Assembly: GCF_020911885.1 (NCBI RefSeq)
Contig: NZ_CP087132.1
Location: forward strand, 2,728,001 to 2,792,000
Direction: 5' to 3'
From: Flavobacterium acetivorans
GTDB taxonomy: Bacteria > Bacteroidota > Bacteroidia > Flavobacteriales > Flavobacteriaceae
DNA: 64,000 bases
The position numbers and the translations under genes were made by a program. Positions within the stretch are counted from its first letter, which is position 1, and every line of letters begins with the position of its first letter. The notes under the pieces are model-generated. The model was given only the letters and a program-made list of their open reading frames with translations. It did no database searches and was not told where the DNA came from. Below are positions 43,479-53,421 of this stretch, piece after piece.

Positions 43479-45578
43479 TTACCTTATTTTGTCGTATTGC
43501 TTTTTCTTCAACATATCCGAAGCCGTTTGATAAAAAGAAATCGTTTCATTAACTAAATCCGTTCTTTCTTTTGAAATTGGTTTTTGGTCGTAATAAATTT
43601 GAAAATCATTCTCGACACCTTCTTTAGGTAATAAAGTCAGTTGAAATTGTTTGACTTGTTGTTTTGGCGAAATAATAGTTAAAACATTATCTTTTATCAT
43701 CCCCAAATCCTGATAAGTGGCAATCAATGCTCTTGGTTTATAATCTGGTTTTAAAACATCCTGACCAAAAAACTTGCTTTGGTAATTAAAATTTAAAAGT
43801 CCAAATAAGGTTGGCATAATGTCTATTTGCGACATTAGCTTGGTATAACGCTGTGGCTGAATAAAACCAGGACTGTAAATCATGGCCGGAATTCTATATT
43901 TATCGACCGGAAGTTCTGTTTTTCCTGCACTCGAAGCGCAATGATCCGATACAATAACAAAAACTGTATTGGCAAACCAAGGCTGTTTTTGAGCCATGGT
44001 AAAGAATTTCTTTAACGCATAATCTGTGTATTTGACACCGCCATCTCGCGATTTAGCATCACCCGGAATATCAATTTTGTTATTCGGATAAGTAAAAGGT
44101 CTGTGGTTGCTTACCGTCATCCAATGGTTGAAAAATGGTTTTCCTGACTTTGCTTCTTCATTCATCACACTGATTGCTTTGTCTGCCATATCTTCGTCGC
44201 AAACTCCCCATACATTAGAGAAGCTAATTTCATTTGGTTTTAATGTTTTCTTGTCCACAATGTCATAGCCATTACCTCCAAAAAAATCCTCCATATTGTC
44301 AAAAAAGGCATCTCCACCATAAAGGTATTTTACATGGTACCCTTTTTGTTTAAAAATACTTCCGGTTGTGAATTTATCTTTGTTGTCCTTGCGTTTTACA
44401 ACACTTTCACCAGCAGTAGGAGGTAAAGATAGGGTTACAGCCTCAAGACCACGTACCGTTCTATTACCAGAAGCATAGAAATTAGTAAATACCAAACTTT
44501 TTGTGGCTAAATCATCTAGAAATGGAGTGATATTTTTATCATTTCCGTACATTTTCATAAAATCAGCACTGTAACTTTCAATAGTAATTAAAACGACGTT
44601 TTTGTGATTTTCTGCTGCAGCACTTTTTATTTCCCTTAATGTTGATTCGCCCGTAAGAGAAGGAATTTGTTGTCCTAATAAAGCATAGACTTCTTTTTCG
44701 GGTAAGGTTTTGTAAAATTTAAAATAATCCAATTCGCTATTCATGAAAGCCAAATAGAACTTATAAATTCCGTTAGCCTGTAATTCATTAGAGAAAATAT
44801 TTTGAGAATTTTCTTTGGTTGCCAAAAAAGGAACTGAAACTATGGAGAGCGCGAATAAAACAAGATAAAGACCCGAAATTTTTATTTTTTCAACGAAAGT
44901 TGGAATACTGTCAATATAACTTCTGGATCCTTTTACAATAAAATAAGTTGCGATTCCTGCAATAAGGAATAATGCGGTAAACAATGGAATTACCGGATAC
45001 GATTCCATAATATTCCCAATTACCTCATTGGTGTAAACCAAATAATTAACGGCTATAAAATTGTATTTGACCCCAAATTCATTCCAGAAAAAGTATTCGC
45101 TGATGGCATTTTGCAATATCAAAAGAACAAATAGGAACATCACAAAGCTAAAAAGCCAGAATCTTATTTTGTTTCGGTATTTGGGTAAAAAAAGTAATAA
45201 GCCAAATAAAATCGTTTTTATACCTACGAATGCCAAACCTATTTCGGGCAATGCGCCTCCATATTCAGTCAGGATTGATTTTCCCGAAATAATATATAAT
45301 AGTAAGGCGATTAATACTCCCAAAATAAGGTAACCATAAGGTTTTAAATATTTTGTATTGGATATAAATATAAGATACAACCAAAGAAAACCGCTGGCCA
45401 AAATGAACACAAAAAAATCAGAAACCAATCCGTAAGAGAAAATTTTAAGAACCTCTGTCCAGTTATAGCTAGCTTGTGTTATGGGATGAAAAAGCAGTAC
45501 TATCCTTAAGATAAAACTTACTATAACGTAAAAAAGAATTAGGTTATAAAAAGGCGTTAATTTTTTAAAAAATGTCAT
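43479..45578 (-). CDS. LTA synthase-like sulfatase-family membrane protein
   Basis: A 699-aa protein with about five N-terminal helices (residues 1-250) and a large periplasmic alkaline-phosphatase-superfamily domain. The metal-binding Glu and following motif are in VVLITIESYSADFMKMYG, the nucleophile Thr in YASGNRTVRGLEAVTLSLPPT, and later metal ligands in SNHRPFTYP and VFVIVSDHCASS. It resembles phosphoglycerol or phosphoethanolamine transferases that decorate surface glycolipids. In Gram-negative Flavobacteria the acceptor is not lipoteichoic acid; it is unknown here. Confidence 0.88.
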   Translation of the reverse strand: MTFFKKLTPFYNLILFYVIVSFILRIVLLFHPITQASYNWTEVLKIFSYGLVSDFFVFILASGFLWLYLIFISNTKYLKPYGYLILGVLIALLLYIISGKSILTEYGGALPEIGLAFVGIKTILFGLLLFLPKYRNKIRFWLFSFVMFLFVLLILQNAISEYFFWNEFGVKYNFIAVNYLVYTNEVIGNIMESYPVIPLFTALFLIAGIATYFIVKGSRSYIDSIPTFVEKIKISGLYLVLFALSIVSVPFLATKENSQNIFSNELQANGIYKFYLAFMNSELDYFKFYKTLPEKEVYALLGQQIPSLTGESTLREIKSAAAENHKNVVLITIESYSADFMKMYGNDKNITPFLDDLATKSLVFTNFYASGNRTVRGLEAVTLSLPPTAGESVVKRKDNKDKFTTGSIFKQKGYHVKYLYGGDAFFDNMEDFFGGNGYDIVDKKTLKPNEISFSNVWGVCDEDMADKAISVMNEEAKSGKPFFNHWMTVSNHRPFTYPNNKIDIPGDAKSRDGGVKYTDYALKKFFTMAQKQPWFANTVFVIVSDHCASSAGKTELPVDKYRIPAMIYSPGFIQPQRYTKLMSQIDIMPTLFGLLNFNYQSKFFGQDVLKPDYKPRALIATYQDLGMIKDNVLTIISPKQQVKQFQLTLLPKEGVENDFQIYYDQKPISKERTDLVNETISFYQTASDMLKKKQYDKIR

Positions 45579-45650
45579 GTTTGTATAATTTTTTTGTAAA
45601 AATAGTTAAATCAGAGTAAAAAAGTAGTTAACTTTTTAAACTATTATTTT

Positions 45651-45667
45651 CTTAATTTTTGCTTAAT
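45651..45667 (+). promoter_or_regulatory. Candidate response-regulator binding repeats upstream of the regulator gene
   Basis: CTTAAT at 45651-45656 and again at 45662-45667 form a direct repeat with 11-base spacing (start to start). This is the helical spacing used by OmpR-type regulators. The same CTTAA(T/G)-N5 pattern stands before the CzcA gene. Confidence 0.5.
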
Positions 45668-45705
45668 ACAAATACTAAGGAATAAAACTTGAATCAATTT
45701 TAGCT

Positions 45706-45713
45706 TAAATTTG
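45706..45713 (+). promoter_or_regulatory. -7 promoter element of the metal-efflux regulator operon
   Basis: TAAATTTG matches TAnnTTTG exactly, 46-53 bases before the start of the response regulator gene and 38 bases downstream of the CTTAAT repeats. Confidence 0.55.
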
Positions 45714-45758
45714 TAACTCTTAGGTTCTATAGTAAGGTTTTTAATAAAAAAAAGCTAA

Positions 45759-46421
45759 ATGCATATTTTAATTGTCGAAGACGAATTGGGTATAGTTCAA
45801 TTCCTGCAGCAAGGCTTAGAAGAAGAAGGCTATCAAATCAGTACTGCAGCAGATGGTGCTCAAGGTTATGAATTAAGCCAAAACGAGCCTTTTGATTTGA
45901 TTCTGCTGGATTGGATGTTGCCAAAAATGACGGGCGTAGCAGTTTGCAAGGCGATTCGGGAGAAAAATAAAACAACTCCAATAATTTTTTTGACTGCCAA
46001 AGACACTGTTCAAGAGACAATTGAAGGATTAAAAGCGGGTGCCAATGATTATATCAAAAAACCGTTCAGCTTTGAAGAACTAGTCGAACGAATAAAAATT
46101 CACTTTAGGAATCAACAGCAAGACGAAATTTTAACTTTGGGTACAATACAAATTAATCTGGAAAAACATCTGGTTTTAGTAAACGAAGAGGAAGTTTCTT
46201 TAACTCAAAGGGAATTTGAATTGTTATCTTATCTTGTTAGAAACAAAGGAAAAGTTTGTACTCGAAATCAGATTATTGAAGATGTCTGGGACATTCATTT
46301 TGAATATGACACTGGCGTTATTGATGTTTTTATGAATGCCATTAGAAAAAAACTGAATTTAAAAATAGAACAAGATTATATTAAAACTGTTCGTGGTGTA
46401 GGTTACATCGCTAACGACTAA
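45759..46421 (+). CDS. OmpR-family response regulator (metal-efflux locus)
   Basis: A 220-aa regulator: receiver domain (1-115) with E7/D8, phospho-acceptor D51 in LILLDWMLPKMTG, T in IIFLTAKD and K in DYIKKPFSFEEL; then an OmpR-type winged helix with LTQREFELLSYLVRNKGKV, VIDVFMNAIRKKLN and YIKTVRGVGYIA. It is followed by its kinase after 6 bases and then the CzcA-type pump, a typical CzcRS/CusRS arrangement. Direct repeats CTTAA(T/G) with 11-base period before this gene and before the pump gene are its likely binding sites. Confidence 0.93.
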   Translation: MHILIVEDELGIVQFLQQGLEEEGYQISTAADGAQGYELSQNEPFDLILLDWMLPKMTGVAVCKAIREKNKTTPIIFLTAKDTVQETIEGLKAGANDYIKKPFSFEELVERIKIHFRNQQQDEILTLGTIQINLEKHLVLVNEEEVSLTQREFELLSYLVRNKGKVCTRNQIIEDVWDIHFEYDTGVIDVFMNAIRKKLNLKIEQDYIKTVRGVGYIAND

Positions 46422-46427
46422 CTCTAT

Positions 46428-47801
46428 ATGAAACAACTTTCCTTTAAAAATAGAATTGCCTCACATTACATTATCACTACCGCACTTTTGATTTTTGTGG
46501 TTTTCTTTGTGATTTATTCTATCGTAAAACTAAGTGTTTACAATCATGTAAACTCCGATATTTCAAAAGAGGTCAATAGTCATTTGAATGAAATCGAAAT
46601 TAAAAATAATAGTTTTTACTTGATTCATGCAAAAGAATGGGAGGAAAGAGAGCATAATACTGTCGAAGTAAATCCTGTTTTTATTCAGTTTTTAAATAAG
46701 AAAGGAGAAGTTTTTGAAAAATCTCCAAACTTAAAAAATGAAACCTTATTTTTTGATAAAAACATAGCCGACAATGTTTTGTTTGACACCAAAATTTTGA
46801 ACAATAAAATTCGTCAAATTCAAGTTCCTATTTTTCAAAACGACCGGATTATAGGCTATTTGATGATCGCTATGTCGCTGGAAGGCGCTTCGATGGTTCT
46901 TCAAAATTTATCCGAAATATTAATTATCGCTTATCCTCTAATACTTTTGATTCTGTTTCTTATCGCCCGATTTATTGCCGGAAGAAGTATAAAACCCATA
47001 AGTGCTATTATAGAAACTTCGAATATTATCACAAAGGATAATTTAAAATCCAGAATTCCGCTACCGCAAAAACAGGATGAATTATATGTTTTGTCTCAAA
47101 CAATTAATAAGCTTTTGGATCGAATTGAAACGGCAGTAGAAAGAGAAAGACAATTTACTTCAGACGCTTCCCATGAGTTAAGAACGCCTTTAACGGTCAT
47201 AAAAGGAACCTTGGAAGTTTTGGTTCGAAAACCCCGAAACCAAGAGGAATATCAGGACAAAATTAATTATTGTGTCAAGGAAGTAAATCGCTTGAATAAT
47301 TTGGTAGATCAATTGCTCTTATTGGCGCGATTTGAAAATCAATCTGTACAAATCGAAAGCATTTCGCTAGATACAATAATATTGGATGTAATTTCGAGAT
47401 TTTCTGCTGTCATTCAGGCAAAAAACATTCAAGTAATTACTCCATTTCCCAATGAAATGTTTGTCAAAAGCGACCGTTATCTCGCCTCGACGATTATTGA
47501 AAATATTGTCTCAAATGCCATTAGGTATTCAAATGAAAATGGGCAATTAATCATTCGGTTAACGGAATCCGGTGGGAGAATTTCATGTCATATTTCTGAC
47601 ACAGGAATTGGAATTCCAAAAGAAGATTTAGAAAAAATATTCCATCCTTTTTATCGCTCAAAAGCAAGCAATCATCCTGAGATAAAAGGAACAGGATTAG
47701 GTTTGTCCATTGTAAACCGTTTATGTAAATTGTTGAATATTTCTATAGCAGTTACAAGTCAGGAACACATAGGAACTCAAGTGACATTGAATTTCGATTA
47801 A
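46428..47801 (+). CDS. Sensor histidine kinase with HAMP domain (metal-efflux locus)
   Basis: A 457-aa inner-membrane kinase. Transmembrane helices near residues 15-37 and 165-185 flank a periplasmic sensor domain of about 125 residues. A HAMP linker follows, then the H-box FTSDASHELRTPLTVIKG (phospho-acceptor H249), N-box IENIVSNAIRYSNENG, and glycine boxes DTGIGIPKED, FHPFYRSK and GTGLGLSIV. The position between the regulator and the heavy-metal pump suggests that it senses periplasmic divalent metal. No obvious metal-binding His/Cys cluster is seen in the sensor domain. Confidence 0.92.
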   Translation: MKQLSFKNRIASHYIITTALLIFVVFFVIYSIVKLSVYNHVNSDISKEVNSHLNEIEIKNNSFYLIHAKEWEEREHNTVEVNPVFIQFLNKKGEVFEKSPNLKNETLFFDKNIADNVLFDTKILNNKIRQIQVPIFQNDRIIGYLMIAMSLEGASMVLQNLSEILIIAYPLILLILFLIARFIAGRSIKPISAIIETSNIITKDNLKSRIPLPQKQDELYVLSQTINKLLDRIETAVERERQFTSDASHELRTPLTVIKGTLEVLVRKPRNQEEYQDKINYCVKEVNRLNNLVDQLLLLARFENQSVQIESISLDTIILDVISRFSAVIQAKNIQVITPFPNEMFVKSDRYLASTIIENIVSNAIRYSNENGQLIIRLTESGGRISCHISDTGIGIPKEDLEKIFHPFYRSKASNHPEIKGTGLGLSIVNRLCKLLNISIAVTSQEHIGTQVTLNFD

Positions 47802-47808
47802 ATTTCTT

Positions 47809-47836
47809 TTTAAGTATTACTTAAGACAATCTTAAG
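47809..47836 (+). promoter_or_regulatory. Triple direct repeat operator upstream of the CzcA-TolC gene
   Basis: Three 6-mers TTTAAG (47809-47814), CTTAAG (47820-47825) and CTTAAG (47831-47836) are spaced exactly 11 bases start to start. They end 14 bases before a TATATTTT -7-like element, where an activating OmpR-type regulator would bind. Confidence 0.55.
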
Positions 47837-47885
47837 TTTAATCCTATCTATATATTTTACTTTTACATAATAAAATAAAATATAA

Positions 47886-50800
47886 ATGTTAGAAAAAATT
47901 ATAGCTTTTAGTTTAAAAAACAAACTCATCATTTTGTTATTTACGCTTGTGATTTCAGGATTTGGAGTTTATTCTATTTTCAAAATTTCCATTGGTGCCA
48001 TACCAGATGTGACTAATAATCAAGTTCAAGTTATTACTACTTCTCGCAATCTTTCTACTCAAGATATTGAGCAATACATCACTTATCCTGTAGAGATTGA
48101 AATGGCCAACTTGCCTGGTGTAACTGAAATTCGGTCTATCTCAAAATTTGGATTATCAGTAGTAACCATTGTTTTTGAAGAAGAGTTAGGAACTTACTTA
48201 CCGCGACAATTAATCGCCGAAAAAATAAAAACCGCTTCAGAAAAAATACCGGAAGGTTTTGGAACTCCCGAAATGGGGCCAATAACAACGGGGCTAGGCG
48301 AAGTGTACCAGTATACGATTGAAGTAAAACCCGAGTTCAAAAACTTATATTCGGTTACTGATTTAAGAACCATTCAAGATTGGGTTGTAAAAAGACAATT
48401 ATCAGGAATAAAAGGAGTTGTAGAAATTAATACCTGGGGCGGATTTTTAAAACAATACGAAATTGCCATAAATCCATCACAGCTAAAAGCGATGAATATC
48501 GCTACTACAGATGTTTTTACAGCTCTCGAAAAAAACAATAGCATTGCTGGAGGTGCTTATATTGAAAAAGTAAATCAAAGTTATTTTATTCGTGCTGAAG
48601 GAAAAGTAAAATCACTACAAGATATAGAAAACATTGTCGTTAAGAATACCAATGGTTTTCCAGTGTACATCAAGAATGTGGCAGAAGTTCGTTTTGGTCA
48701 TGCCAATCGTTTTGGCGCAATTACCGGAAATGGTGAAGGAGAGAAGGTTTTAGGTCAGGTGATGATGCTCAAAGGAGCCAATTCAAAACAAGTGATTAAT
48801 GATGTAAAAGATAGAATTGCTTTAATTGAAAAGTCTTTGCCTGAAGGTGTTTATATCAATGGATTTCTGGAACGCAGTGAGTTAGTGGGAAAAACAACTT
48901 TTACGGTAGCCGAAAACCTTATTTTAGGTTGTTTGATTGTCATTTTTGTAGTGGTTTTGTTGCTAGGAAATTGGCGTTCTGGACTGGTTGTCGCTTCGGT
49001 GATTCCATTGTGTTTGCTTTTTGCTATTTCTTTGATGAATATTTTTAAAATTGATGCCAACTTAATGAGTCTTGGTGCCATTGATTTTGGAATTATAATT
49101 GATGGCGCGGTAATTATAGTCGAATTTATCGCCTTTCAAATCGCCAGTAAGTCGGCTAAATTGGGGCCGCTTTCTAAGAGAGAACAACAAATAGAAATTG
49201 ATAAAATTACTCATAAAAGTGCTTCCAAGATGATGAACTCGGCTATTTTTGGCCAGCTTATTATCTTAATTGTTTTCATTCCTATTCTTTCGCTTTCTGG
49301 TGTCGAAGGGAAAATGTTCAAACCCATGGCCATGACTTTTAGCTTCGCCTTGGTAGGAGCTATGCTGTTTTGTTTTACTTATGTACCGGTAATTTCGTCT
49401 TTATTTTTAAAACCAAAAGAAGAAAACCCAAATTCTTTATCGAGTAGATTAATTCAAAAGCTCAATTCTTGGTATTTACCAATAATCAGTTGGGCTTTGG
49501 TCAATACTAAAAAAGTGTTGTATGCTGCTTTGGGATTGTTAGTTTCTGCCGTAGTTTTATTTGCTACAATGGGAGGAGAGTTTATCCCAACACTTGATGA
49601 AGGAGATTTTGTAATTCAGCCTGTCTTAAAAACGGGGACTACATTGACTAAAACAATTGCCATTACTACCCAAATGGAAAAAATTATACTCAAAAACTTT
49701 CCCGAAGTAGAACAGGTTGTCAGTCGAATTGGCGCCGCCGAAGTTCCTACTGACCCTATGAGTATGGAGGAAAGTGATGTCATTATAAAATTAAAACCAA
49801 AATCGGAATGGGTATCGGCCTCGAGCAAAGATGAACTGGCCGATAAAATAAAGGCAGCTATTGAAAAACAAATTCCAAATATAGAAATCGAGTTTACTCA
49901 ACCCATAGAAATGCGTTTCAACGAATTAATATCAGGGACTCGATCTGATGTGGCGGTTAAGGTTTTTGGTGAAGATTTGAATGTCTTGGCTCAAAAGGCG
50001 AATGAGATAAAAAAAGCAATAGAAAAAGTGGAAGGAGCCTCCGATGTTATAATCGAAAAAACCGAGGGTTTACCGCAAATGACCGTACAATACGACCGTT
50101 CCAAAATTGCGCGCTACGGATTAAATATTTCTGATTTGAATGAAATGATCGCTCTTGGCTTTGCCGGAAAAACCGTTGGAAATGTATTTGAAGGTGAAAA
50201 GCGTTTTGATATGGTGATTCGTTTAGACCAAACCAATAGAACCGGAATCAATGACTTGAAGAATCTTTATATTTCTGCACCTTCAGGTCAGCAAATTCCA
50301 TTGGAAGAATTAGCAACAATTGACTATACCCAAGGTCCAGCTAAGATTTCCAGAGACAATACCAATCGTAGGATTGTGGTAGGAATCAATGTTCGAAACA
50401 GAGATTTACAAAGTGTGGTAACTGATATTCAAAAAATTATCGACAACCAGATCAAGTTACCTGCTGGTTATTATGTACAATATGGCGGTCAGTTTGAGAA
50501 CTTAGAAAGTGCCAAAGCACGTTTAATGATCGCTGTTCCTATTGCTTTATTATTGATTTTTATCTTATTGTATTTTGCCTTTGGCTCTATCAAAGAAGCC
50601 TTGATGGTTTATTCAGCGATACCACTTTCGGCTGTGGGCGGAATTTTGTTTTTGTGGATGCGAGACTTACCGTTTAGTATTTCTGCTGGAGTTGGATTCA
50701 TTGCCTTGTTTGGTATTGCCGTTTTAAACGGAATTGTATTGGTGGAACACTTTAAAGAATTGAAACATCAGGGAATGAATAATATTGATGAACTTATTTT

Positions 50801-52220
50801 GAAAGGAACTACAGATCGATTGCGACCTGTAATATTAACGGCAGCAGCGGCAGCATTAGGATTTTTACCTATGGCAATTTCAGCATCGGCAGGAGCCGAA
50901 GTACAAAGACCGTTGGCTACAGTAGTAATTGGAGGCCTGTTTACCGCTACCATTCTTACGATGATTGTATTGCCCATTTTATATAAAATATTTGATACAA
51001 AAGAGTTCAAAAAACCAAAATTCAAGAAAAATAAAGGTGGTAGTTATATCCTGTTACTTTTATTGAGTTCCTCATTTGCTTTCGCTCAAACGACAAATTC
51101 TGAGTTGGATCAATTGATAGCATCTGGAATTCAAAATAATAAAGAATTAAAAGCGCAGCAATTGCAGGTGGATAAATATGAAGCTACTATAAAAAGTGCC
51201 TACACCTTCGATAAAACAAACCTATATTACAATAAGGATAACAATAATTTAGCTTTTAATAACGAACCTTTAAACGTTATTGGTATCCAACAAAATTTTG
51301 CATTTCCAACTGTTTACGGAGCACAAAAGAAAGTATATACTGCTGATTACGATAAAGAAAAGGCCAGTTTTGAAATGCGTAAAAGCAAGCTGTCTTTAGA
51401 AATTTCTAAGGTTTATCAGGAAATTGTCTATTTTCAACACCAAGAGAAATTGTACGTTTATTTAGACAGTTTGTATCAAAATTTCTCTAAAGCTAGTGAC
51501 AGACGTTTTGAATTAGGAGAGACAAACTACTTAGAAAAAATTACCGCTCAAGCTAAATTCAGACAAATAAAAACCAAGCTGAATCAAATTGAATCAGAAA
51601 AGAAAGCACAGTATGCCGTTTTACATTCATTAATACAAACCGATGAAAAAATTGTCATTTCGACCAGTGCAATCAGTCCAATGTCTGTTGCAATGGATAC
51701 AAGAAATGAATCTGTACAAAACGCTTATTTAGAAAGTGTTAGTACAAAATACAAAAACCAAATTAAATTACAAAAACAACATTGGTTACCTGATATTAAT
51801 TTAGAATATTTTACGGGTTCCAATAAAGGATTATCCCAATCATTGAATGGTTTTCAAGTTGGGCTATCGCTTCCTATTTTGTTTTCGGGTACTATTTCAA
51901 AAACTAAAGTAGCTCAACTCGAATGGGAAAGTTGGGAACAACAAAGACAAAACCAGATCCAAAAGAGAAGTGAATTTATCATTCAAAAAAAGAATGAATT
52001 GGCCAAATATCAAGAGGCAATCAATTACTATGCTCAAATTGGGAAAAAATTATCTGACGAAATCATTAAAGTGGGGAATCTTAGCTACAAACAGGGAGAA
52101 ATTGATTTCTTTCAGTACATCCAAAGTTTAGAAAACGCCTCCAATATTCAAGTAGATTACCTCGATAATGTACTTCAATTTAATATAATCCAACTTGACA
52201 TTCAATATCTTAATTACTAA
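47886..52220 (+). CDS. CzcA-type heavy-metal RND pump fused to a TolC-like outer-membrane factor
   Basis: A 1444-aa fusion. Residues 1 to about 1040 form a heavy-metal RND pump. The TM4 motif is DFGIIIDGAVIIVEF (the DGA type seen in Co/Zn/Cd/Ni pumps, not the Cu/Ag type). Other markers are LPGVTEIRSISKFGLSVV, GGEFIPTLDEGDFVIQP, VEQVVSRIGAAEVPTDPMS and RPVILTAAAAALGFLPMA. From about residue 1051 comes a basic patch, a hydrophobic stretch SYILLLLLSSSFAFAQ (1053-1068) that looks like an internal signal peptide, and a TolC-like domain of about 375 residues. The short TolC part may be cut free after export. It probably exports divalent metals with the adaptor gene that follows. Confidence 0.92.
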   Translation: MLEKIIAFSLKNKLIILLFTLVISGFGVYSIFKISIGAIPDVTNNQVQVITTSRNLSTQDIEQYITYPVEIEMANLPGVTEIRSISKFGLSVVTIVFEEELGTYLPRQLIAEKIKTASEKIPEGFGTPEMGPITTGLGEVYQYTIEVKPEFKNLYSVTDLRTIQDWVVKRQLSGIKGVVEINTWGGFLKQYEIAINPSQLKAMNIATTDVFTALEKNNSIAGGAYIEKVNQSYFIRAEGKVKSLQDIENIVVKNTNGFPVYIKNVAEVRFGHANRFGAITGNGEGEKVLGQVMMLKGANSKQVINDVKDRIALIEKSLPEGVYINGFLERSELVGKTTFTVAENLILGCLIVIFVVVLLLGNWRSGLVVASVIPLCLLFAISLMNIFKIDANLMSLGAIDFGIIIDGAVIIVEFIAFQIASKSAKLGPLSKREQQIEIDKITHKSASKMMNSAIFGQLIILIVFIPILSLSGVEGKMFKPMAMTFSFALVGAMLFCFTYVPVISSLFLKPKEENPNSLSSRLIQKLNSWYLPIISWALVNTKKVLYAALGLLVSAVVLFATMGGEFIPTLDEGDFVIQPVLKTGTTLTKTIAITTQMEKIILKNFPEVEQVVSRIGAAEVPTDPMSMEESDVIIKLKPKSEWVSASSKDELADKIKAAIEKQIPNIEIEFTQPIEMRFNELISGTRSDVAVKVFGEDLNVLAQKANEIKKAIEKVEGASDVIIEKTEGLPQMTVQYDRSKIARYGLNISDLNEMIALGFAGKTVGNVFEGEKRFDMVIRLDQTNRTGINDLKNLYISAPSGQQIPLEELATIDYTQGPAKISRDNTNRRIVVGINVRNRDLQSVVTDIQKIIDNQIKLPAGYYVQYGGQFENLESAKARLMIAVPIALLLIFILLYFAFGSIKEALMVYSAIPLSAVGGILFLWMRDLPFSISAGVGFIALFGIAVLNGIVLVEHFKELKHQGMNNIDELILKGTTDRLRPVILTAAAAALGFLPMAISASAGAEVQRPLATVVIGGLFTATILTMIVLPILYKIFDTKEFKKPKFKKNKGGSYILLLLLSSSFAFAQTTNSELDQLIASGIQNNKELKAQQLQVDKYEATIKSAYTFDKTNLYYNKDNNNLAFNNEPLNVIGIQQNFAFPTVYGAQKKVYTADYDKEKASFEMRKSKLSLEISKVYQEIVYFQHQEKLYVYLDSLYQNFSKASDRRFELGETNYLEKITAQAKFRQIKTKLNQIESEKKAQYAVLHSLIQTDEKIVISTSAISPMSVAMDTRNESVQNAYLESVSTKYKNQIKLQKQHWLPDINLEYFTGSNKGLSQSLNGFQVGLSLPILFSGTISKTKVAQLEWESWEQQRQNQIQKRSEFIIQKKNELAKYQEAINYYAQIGKKLSDEIIKVGNLSYKQGEIDFFQYIQSLENASNIQVDYLDNVLQFNIIQLDIQYLNY

Positions 52221-52233
52221 AATTGTTTTAAAA

Positions 52234-53352
52234 ATGAAAAAATCACTTTATATACTTTCCCTATCTATAATCCTTTTCTCTTGTAAAGAAGCAAAAACGG
52301 AGGAATCTTCAGCTAAAGAGGAGAACCTGATTGAAATTACCAGCACACAATTTAAGTCGGGTGCGATGGAAATTGCTTCACCAATCGAACAAGATTTTGA
52401 TCTAACCATTAAAACATCTGGAAAAATTGACGTTCCGCCGCAAAACAGAGCTCAAATAACGAGCTTTATTGGAGGTTACGTTAAATCGACAAAACTTTTA
52501 GTTGGCAATCAAGTTAAAAAAGGACAAGCTTTATTGACATTAGAAAACACGGAATATTTGGATATTCAAAAAGAATATTTGGATGTTTCCGAGCAAATAA
52601 ATTACCTAAAATCAGAGTATTTACGTCAAAAAGCCTTATTTGATGAAAAAATAACTTCTCAAAAAAACTACTTAAAAGCCGAAAGCGAATACAAGAGAGC
52701 CAAAGGAATGCACCAAAGCTTAAAAGCAAAACTGGCCATGCTCAATATAAGTCCTGCAAATGTTGAAAAAGGGAACTTGACCTCTGTAATTACGATTTTT
52801 GCACCTATTTCTGGGGATATTGTGGTAATGAATGCTAATGTTGGGATGTATGTGGCGCCATCAGATGTAATACTTGATATCATTCAAACATCGCATTTAC
52901 ACTTAGAATTGAATGTTTTTGAAAAAGATATTTTAAAAGTAAAACAAGGACAAAAAATCAATTTCACTATTCCGGAGGCTTCAAAAGAAACATTCAATGC
53001 CCAAGTACATTTAGTAGGGAAATCCATTGAAGGAAATGACAGAACAATCAATGTTCACGGACATCTAGATGAAAACATAAAACAAAAATTGATGACTGGT
53101 ATGTTTGTCGAAGCGGCGATTGTAGTTGATTCCAAAAAAGGATTAGGCATTCCTGCGGAAGCATTAATCACCGAAAATAACAAAAATTTCGTACTTTTAT
53201 TAACACAAACTAAAAACAATAGCTACTTCTTCAAAAAAGAGCTAGTGACAGTTGGGGAACGTTCGGAAAAATTTGTTGAAATTCTGCCTGTTAATCAGAT
53301 TAATGCGACTTCAAAAATTTTAGTAAAAGGGGTTTTTGACGTTGCGAATTAG
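52234..53352 (+). CDS. CzcB/CusB-type periplasmic adaptor of the metal RND pump
   Basis: The membrane fusion protein of the metal exporter. The lipoprotein signal MKKSLYILSLSIILFSC anchors it through Cys17. Then come the lipoyl halves TSFIGGYVKSTKLLVGNQVKKGQALLTLE and ITIFAPISGDIVVMNANVGMYV, a helical hairpin with QKALFDEKITSQKNYLKAESEY, and the beta-barrel HLHLELNVFEKDIL. I chose the ATG at 52234 because it gives the signal peptide at the N terminus; an in-frame ATG at 52195 lies inside the pump gene. The gene starts 14 bases after the pump. Confidence 0.91.
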   Translation: MKKSLYILSLSIILFSCKEAKTEESSAKEENLIEITSTQFKSGAMEIASPIEQDFDLTIKTSGKIDVPPQNRAQITSFIGGYVKSTKLLVGNQVKKGQALLTLENTEYLDIQKEYLDVSEQINYLKSEYLRQKALFDEKITSQKNYLKAESEYKRAKGMHQSLKAKLAMLNISPANVEKGNLTSVITIFAPISGDIVVMNANVGMYVAPSDVILDIIQTSHLHLELNVFEKDILKVKQGQKINFTIPEASKETFNAQVHLVGKSIEGNDRTINVHGHLDENIKQKLMTGMFVEAAIVVDSKKGLGIPAEALITENNKNFVLLLTQTKNNSYFFKKELVTVGERSEKFVEILPVNQINATSKILVKGVFDVAN

Positions 53353-53421
53353 AATAATAATTGGATTCAAAGGAATCATATATTAATACAATTTCTATAT
53401 AACTAATAAAATAAACCTATT

